Source: an uncultured Bacteroidales bacterium (GTDB taxonomy: Bacteria > Bacteroidota > Bacteroidia > Bacteroidales > Muribaculaceae). From it: a stretch of DNA of 37,578 nucleotides. Position 1 is the stretch's first letter, and the number at the start of each line of letters is the position of its first letter. A program made the translations under genes and the position numbers. This document shows, in pieces, positions 34,034 through 37,578 of this stretch. Under the pieces are notes generated by a model. That model had not been told where the DNA came from. It saw only the letters and a list, made by a program, of their open reading frames with translations, and did no database searches. The stretch covers positions 1 through 37,578 of the forward strand of contig CANOUR010000015.1 in assembly GCA_947570265.1 (NCBI GenBank). Direction: 5' to 3'.

Positions 34034-35094
34034 ACTTCCTTCCTGAGATTTCCCTGCGCCGGATCCTGACCCACATCGTGCCATTTTGGATCGATGCATA
34101 CAGGCTTGCCGCGCAGTGAGCGTATCTTGTTCTTGATGGCCCATTTCAGAGGATGGGTTATGTATTTGTGCATTACCGGCGATGCCGTGCCTACCATCCA
34201 GCAGTTTTTCGGACACTTGCGCACGAGTTGGCGCACGCGCTCGGCCTGCTCGCTTCTCCATATATCCATGAAAGGCTTGTCATGGATATTGCCCATCGAC
34301 TCTTTCCAGTATTTCTCTTCAAGGCCATTGCACGGATACACCTCTCCCCAAGGATCTATAAAGAAATTAGCACCACCGGCCTCACAGGGCAGCATTCGCC
34401 TGTTGCCGTCGATATAGTTGATCAGACCCATGTTAAACCACGCGCGAAACCACGATTTGGGATGGTTTTCATGCATCTGCATCTCAATCAGCCGACGGAA
34501 ATTGTCAGTCACCTCATCGCGGTTGGTGATTGAGTTGTCATCCTTGTGGAAATAATATGAGTTGTGAAACGACGCGGTGGCAAATTCCATGCCGAGCGAT
34601 TTCGACAGTTGATAGAGCGAGAGCATATCCTCCGAATTGTGGTTGGATACGGTGCAACCGAATCCAATGTCCTTTACGCCCATTTCTTTCAGTTTCAATA
34701 ATGTGCGTAAACCACGGTCAAAACCACCTTTGCGGCCGCGCAGCTCGTCGTTCTTCTCGCTCAGACCCTCTATCGATATACGTATGCCGATATTCGGAAA
34801 CTTCTTCGCAAGCTCTATCACACGGTCTTCAAACCAGCCCGATGTCGATATGACGATTCGGGGAGAGTGACGGTAACACTCCTCAACGATCTCAGCCAGA
34901 TCTTCGCGCACAAAAGGCTCGCCGCCGGTCAGATTTATAAATTTCAGTTTTGGCAAAGTTCTCAGATCCGACGCCTTTATCTCTTCTTCGCGTCGGGTCG
35001 GGAAATGCCATATATTGCACATCTTGCATTGCATCGGACATCTGTAAGTCAGAATGATCGATGCATCTGTGGGTGTAGGAACAGAAGCAGCCAT
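34030..35094 (-). CDS. Radical SAM protein with SPASM-like C-terminus
   Basis: A 354-residue radical SAM enzyme. The cluster motif is C-x3-C-x2-C at Cys19, Cys23 and Cys26 (LTYRCPMQCKMCNIWH), followed by NLTGGEPFVREDL for SAM binding. Further Cys pairs (MLPCEAGG, VYPCNGLEE, RKCPKNC) near residues 235-300 look like an auxiliary cluster region of SPASM type. Substrate is unknown. Its stop overlaps the start of a glycosyltransferase and an epimerase follows, so it may modify a sugar or peptide in the surface-glycan pathway. It probably begins the three-gene transcript. Confidence 0.92.
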   Translation of the reverse strand: MAASVPTPTDASIILTYRCPMQCKMCNIWHFPTRREEEIKASDLRTLPKLKFINLTGGEPFVREDLAEIVEECYRHSPRIVISTSGWFEDRVIELAKKFPNIGIRISIEGLSEKNDELRGRKGGFDRGLRTLLKLKEMGVKDIGFGCTVSNHNSEDMLSLYQLSKSLGMEFATASFHNSYYFHKDDNSITNRDEVTDNFRRLIEMQMHENHPKSWFRAWFNMGLINYIDGNRRMLPCEAGGANFFIDPWGEVYPCNGLEEKYWKESMGNIHDKPFMDIWRSEQAERVRQLVRKCPKNCWMVGTASPVMHKYITHPLKWAIKNKIRSLRGKPVCIDPKWHDVGQDPAQGNLRKEV

Positions 35095-35128
35095 ATCTAT
35101 TTAACGTCCGGAAGTGACGTTTCGTCTG

Positions 35129-35136
35129 CAAAATTA
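35129..35136 (-). promoter_or_regulatory. -7 box of the radical SAM/GT4/epimerase transcript
   Basis: TAATTTTG on the minus strand, 35 bases upstream of the ATG at 35094, fits TAnnTTTG. No clear -33 box. Confidence 0.45.
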
Positions 35137-35178
35137 CAGAATTCGTACGGTATTTAGGTGTTTCAGCACAGAAAATGT

Positions 35179-35186
35179 TAACTTTG
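35179..35186 (+). promoter_or_regulatory. -7 box of the M18 aminopeptidase transcript
   Basis: TAACTTTG, 44 bases upstream of the ATG at 35231, arranged back to back with the promoter at 35129-35136. Confidence 0.5.
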
Positions 35187-35230
35187 AGGTCTCAATTACA
35201 CTAACAACAACCTACGCTTTGTATTTGTAA

Positions 35231-36535
35231 ATGTATAAGATTTCTTCTGCAGTCAGCGACCTGCTGACCTTTCTTGATAATTCTCCTGTCAATTTTCTCG
35301 CAGCGCGCGAGATTGTGGCGCGGCTCGATGCTGCCGGATTTTCACCTCTTGATCCGCGTGATGCGTGGAATCTCAAGCCGGGCGACCGCAGATATGTCGT
35401 GAAAAACTCATCCGCCGTCATGGCATTTGTCGTTGGTTCAGGTGGCCCCGCTGCCGGCTGCCACATCATCTCTGCACACAGTGATTCCCCCGGATTCCGC
35501 ATAAAGCCCAATCCTGAAATGCTGTGCGATGGCAATGTGCTCAAGATCAACACCGAGGTTTACGGAGGCCCGATCCTCTATACATGGTTCGATCGTCCGC
35601 TATCTGTCGCCGGACGTGTGGTGCTCCGCACATCCGATCCCCTAAATCCCCGCATAGCCTCAGTGCATATCCGTCGGCCGTTGATGGTTATTCCCCACCT
35701 TGCCATCCATTTCAACAGGGCGGTAAATGAAGGAAACCCACTCTCAAAGCAGAAGGATATGCTTCCCGTTCTCGGTGTAATCAGCGATGCCGCCGGCCGT
35801 GATGGTGCCGTGCTACGTCTTGTAGCCGATGAGCTTGGCGTTGATCCTGCCGAAATCCTCGACTTCGATCTCAGCCTCTACGACGTGACGCCGGCATGTA
35901 TCACCGGGCTGAATGGCGAATTCATCAATTCAGGTCGCCTTGATGACCTGTCGATGGCTCATGCGGCCGTCACCGCTCTCATTGAAGAGTCGCGCACCGA
36001 CAGCGCTTACACCCGCGTGGCCGCCATATTCGACAATGAAGAGACTGGAAGCGGCACAAAGCAAGGAGCAGCTTCGCCACTTTTGGCCGATATACTCAAG
36101 CGTGTCACGATCTGTCTCGGAGGCAACGAGGAAGACTATTTGAGATCCGTGGCATCATCGTTCCTCATATCTGCCGACAATGCACACGCAATACACCCCA
36201 ATTACCCCGAAAAGCACGATCCGACAAATCATCCCGTAATCGGCGGAGGCCCCGTCATAAAGATCAATGCCAACTGCAAATACATGACTGACGCAGAGTC
36301 CGCCGCAGTCTACGCCACCATTTGTGAGCGCGCAGCTGTTCCGGTGCAGTATTTTGTCAATCATAGCGACATGGCTGGAGGCTCAACACTCGGAAACATA
36401 CTCACCTCACAGCTCTCCCTCAGAGGTGTTGACATGGGTGCGGCCATCTGGGGCATGCACTCATGCCGCGAGACAGCCTCGGTGGCCGATCACGATATGA
36501 TACTTGCTTCTTTCCGTCAATTCATGACACTCTAA
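35231..36535 (+). CDS. M18-family aminopeptidase
   Basis: A 434-residue cytoplasmic zinc aminopeptidase of family M18 (aspartyl aminopeptidase-like). Zinc and catalytic residues are visible in ISAHSDSPGFRIKP (His83, Asp85), FDNEETGSGTKQGA (Asp268, Glu270, Glu271) and the late VNHSDMAGGSTLG. It removes N-terminal residues, usually acidic, from peptides and forms large assemblies in known relatives. Length and motif order are typical. The downstream DUF4923-like gene starts 15 bases later, so they are likely cotranscribed. Confidence 0.93.
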   Translation: MYKISSAVSDLLTFLDNSPVNFLAAREIVARLDAAGFSPLDPRDAWNLKPGDRRYVVKNSSAVMAFVVGSGGPAAGCHIISAHSDSPGFRIKPNPEMLCDGNVLKINTEVYGGPILYTWFDRPLSVAGRVVLRTSDPLNPRIASVHIRRPLMVIPHLAIHFNRAVNEGNPLSKQKDMLPVLGVISDAAGRDGAVLRLVADELGVDPAEILDFDLSLYDVTPACITGLNGEFINSGRLDDLSMAHAAVTALIEESRTDSAYTRVAAIFDNEETGSGTKQGAASPLLADILKRVTICLGGNEEDYLRSVASSFLISADNAHAIHPNYPEKHDPTNHPVIGGGPVIKINANCKYMTDAESAAVYATICERAAVPVQYFVNHSDMAGGSTLGNILTSQLSLRGVDMGAAIWGMHSCRETASVADHDMILASFRQFMTL

Positions 36536-36550
36536 TCATCACACAACATA

Positions 36551-37270
36551 ATGAAAAAGTCAATCATCGCAATGATTTTCGCCGCGGCTGCCACATTCAC
36601 ATCTCAGGCAGCTGCCACCCCCGACATCAAGGACATCCTGCAGGGTCTCGGCAGCGGAAAATCGCAACAGACAACTGAAAAGACCGACGACAAACCCGCT
36701 GACACCAAATCGGGTGGAATGAGCGACATACTCGGCGGACTCGAGTCCTTAGGCTCTAAGCTCGGAGTCATAAAATCCCGCAAAGTTGATGTTGCCTACC
36801 TCGAAGGCACATGGAACTACAAGAAACCTGCCGTTGCATTCAAAAGCGATAATTTCCTGGCCAAAGCCGGAGGAGTCGCAGCTTCCGCCAAAGTCGAAGG
36901 TGAGCTTGAGCCATATTACAAAAAAGTAGGTTTCGACAAAATGGTCTTCACTGTGGAGTCCGACAGCACCTTCACCATGAAGCTTGCGCGCGGATCGCTC
37001 AGCGGCACCATCGAGAGCGCACCCGAAGATGGCACTCTCACATTCAAGTTCAAGATCATGGGCATGTCTATCGGTTCGATGACGGCATATGTCAATGCAG
37101 AGAATGCAAAAACAATGTCGTTGACATTCGACGTTTCAAAACTTCTCACACTCTTTGAAAAAGTTGCTGCTTTCTCTGGCAGCACATCCATGAAGGCTCT
37201 GTCGGCATTGCTTGGCAACTACGACGGAATGACCGCCGGATTCAATTTTGTCAAAACATCCTCAAAATAA
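36551..37270 (+). CDS. DUF4923-like exported protein
   Basis: A 239-residue exported protein with a signal peptide (MKKSIIAMIFAAAATFTSQAAA). A short linker rich in Lys, Asp and Thr (residues about 37-55) leads to a lipocalin-like beta domain: VAYLEGTWNYKKPAVAFKSDNFLAKAGG, then FTVESDSTFTMKL, GTIESAPEDGTLTFKF and MSLTFDVSKLL. I recognise this as the DUF4923 pattern of Bacteroidales; function is unknown and the compartment is periplasmic or outer-membrane. It is last in its transcript. Confidence 0.82.
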   Translation: MKKSIIAMIFAAAATFTSQAAATPDIKDILQGLGSGKSQQTTEKTDDKPADTKSGGMSDILGGLESLGSKLGVIKSRKVDVAYLEGTWNYKKPAVAFKSDNFLAKAGGVAASAKVEGELEPYYKKVGFDKMVFTVESDSTFTMKLARGSLSGTIESAPEDGTLTFKFKIMGMSIGSMTAYVNAENAKTMSLTFDVSKLLTLFEKVAAFSGSTSMKALSALLGNYDGMTAGFNFVKTSSK

Positions 37271-37291
37271 AATAAGAAACTGTCAAAAAAC

Positions 37292-37336
37292 AATCACCGC
37301 CATGTGCCTCGTGCGCATGGCGGTGATTAGTTTTTT
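37292..37336. terminator. Rho-independent terminator
   Basis: AATCACCGCCATG at 37292-37304 pairs perfectly with 37316-37328 (13 bp, 11-base loop) and is followed by AG and TTTTTT. On the minus strand an A-run-to-T-run also follows the stem, so it can end both the DUF4923-like gene and the convergent barrel gene. Confidence 0.88.
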
Positions 37337-37353
37337 ATAGTCGTATCGTTGAC

Positions 37354-37578
37354 TTAAAAAAGATAGCACACCCTCACATTCCATGTGCGGTTTTGCGCCG
37401 ACATATTGGTCAGCTGTGCGGTTTTCAAGGCATATGTCATTCCCCATGTGTAGCTGGCGCTCACTTGCCAACGTTTCCAGAGCTCAAATCCCAGACCGCA
37501 TGCAAGGCCTACTTCTCCTCCGGCATAGTCAAGTGCATCAAGCTTGCTGTGTCCCACCAGAAATCCAAATTCCGGACC
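37354..37578 (-). CDS. Outer-membrane beta-barrel protein, 3' part only
   Basis: The last 74 codons of a gene whose 5' end lies beyond the right edge; the frame is open to base 37578. It encodes alternating barrel strands (GPEFGFLVGH, GGEVGLACGLGFELWKRWQVSASYTWGMTYAL) and ends in a terminal strand finishing in Phe (RTWNVRVCYLF), as expected for the last strand of an outer-membrane barrel of the PorT/OmpA-like type. The exact family cannot be judged. Confidence 0.75.
   Translation of the reverse strand, partial: GPEFGFLVGHSKLDALDYAGGEVGLACGLGFELWKRWQVSASYTWGMTYALKTAQLTNMSAQNRTWNVRVCYLF

Noticed and set aside
34034-34261. 76-residue N-terminal extension of the GT4 gene
   Set aside because: Lies within the radical SAM gene; the ATG at 34033 in an ATGA overlap matches the family start.

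Overview
The window reads as chromosomal DNA of a Bacteroidales bacterium, most likely of a gut Muribaculaceae-like lineage (inference from gene content; no search was run). Supporting signs are type IX secretion (T9SS) genes of the PorU/gingipain type, secreted proteins ending in a T9SS-like sorting tail, a META lipoprotein, a LytTR/LytS pair beside a barrel protein, a Rne/Rng ribonuclease next to a tiny basic protein and HU, promoters of the Bacteroidetes type (TTG, about 19-20 bases, TAnnTTTG), and the absence of clear Shine-Dalgarno sequences.

Layout: 1-360 holds about 2.3 copies of a ~141-bp direct repeat. 555-2542 (minus) encodes a Sel1-repeat protein, a GNAT acetyltransferase and a META lipoprotein. 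2936-5603 (plus) is a barrel protein with a LytTR response regulator and its LytS-type kinase. 5604-6290 contains only broken small frames. 6293-9287 (minus) is a compact, visibly AT-rich accessory module: an AlbA_2/HATPase protein, interrupted by one frameshift, translationally coupled to an OLD/RecF-like ATPase. It is the best candidate here for an undescribed defence-type system.

9462-13018 (minus) encodes two related secreted proteins with T9SS-like tails and a shared ~95-residue module; the longer one is split by an in-frame TAA. A 192-bp MITE-like element (13114-13305) separates them from a long minus-strand gene train running, in transcription order, sufC, sufD, sufS, a GH25 lysozyme, porU, rex, a degenerate FAH-fold protein and a second C25/PorU-like peptidase (25587 down to 13321). 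Several junctions are ATGA overlaps. The train links Fe-S assembly, redox sensing, cell-wall cleavage and T9SS maturation.

25813-30470 (minus) holds rng, a 29-residue basic protein, HU, a queuosine-precursor transporter and a GT4 glycosyltransferase. Then come an L-serine dehydratase (plus) and a three-gene glycan cluster on the minus strand (radical SAM protein, GT4 glycosyltransferase, UDP-glucuronate-type epimerase). The window ends with an M18 aminopeptidase and a DUF4923-like exported protein (plus), a strong bidirectional terminator, and the 3' part of an outer-membrane barrel gene that runs off the right edge. No rRNA, tRNA, CRISPR array or intact transposase gene was seen.
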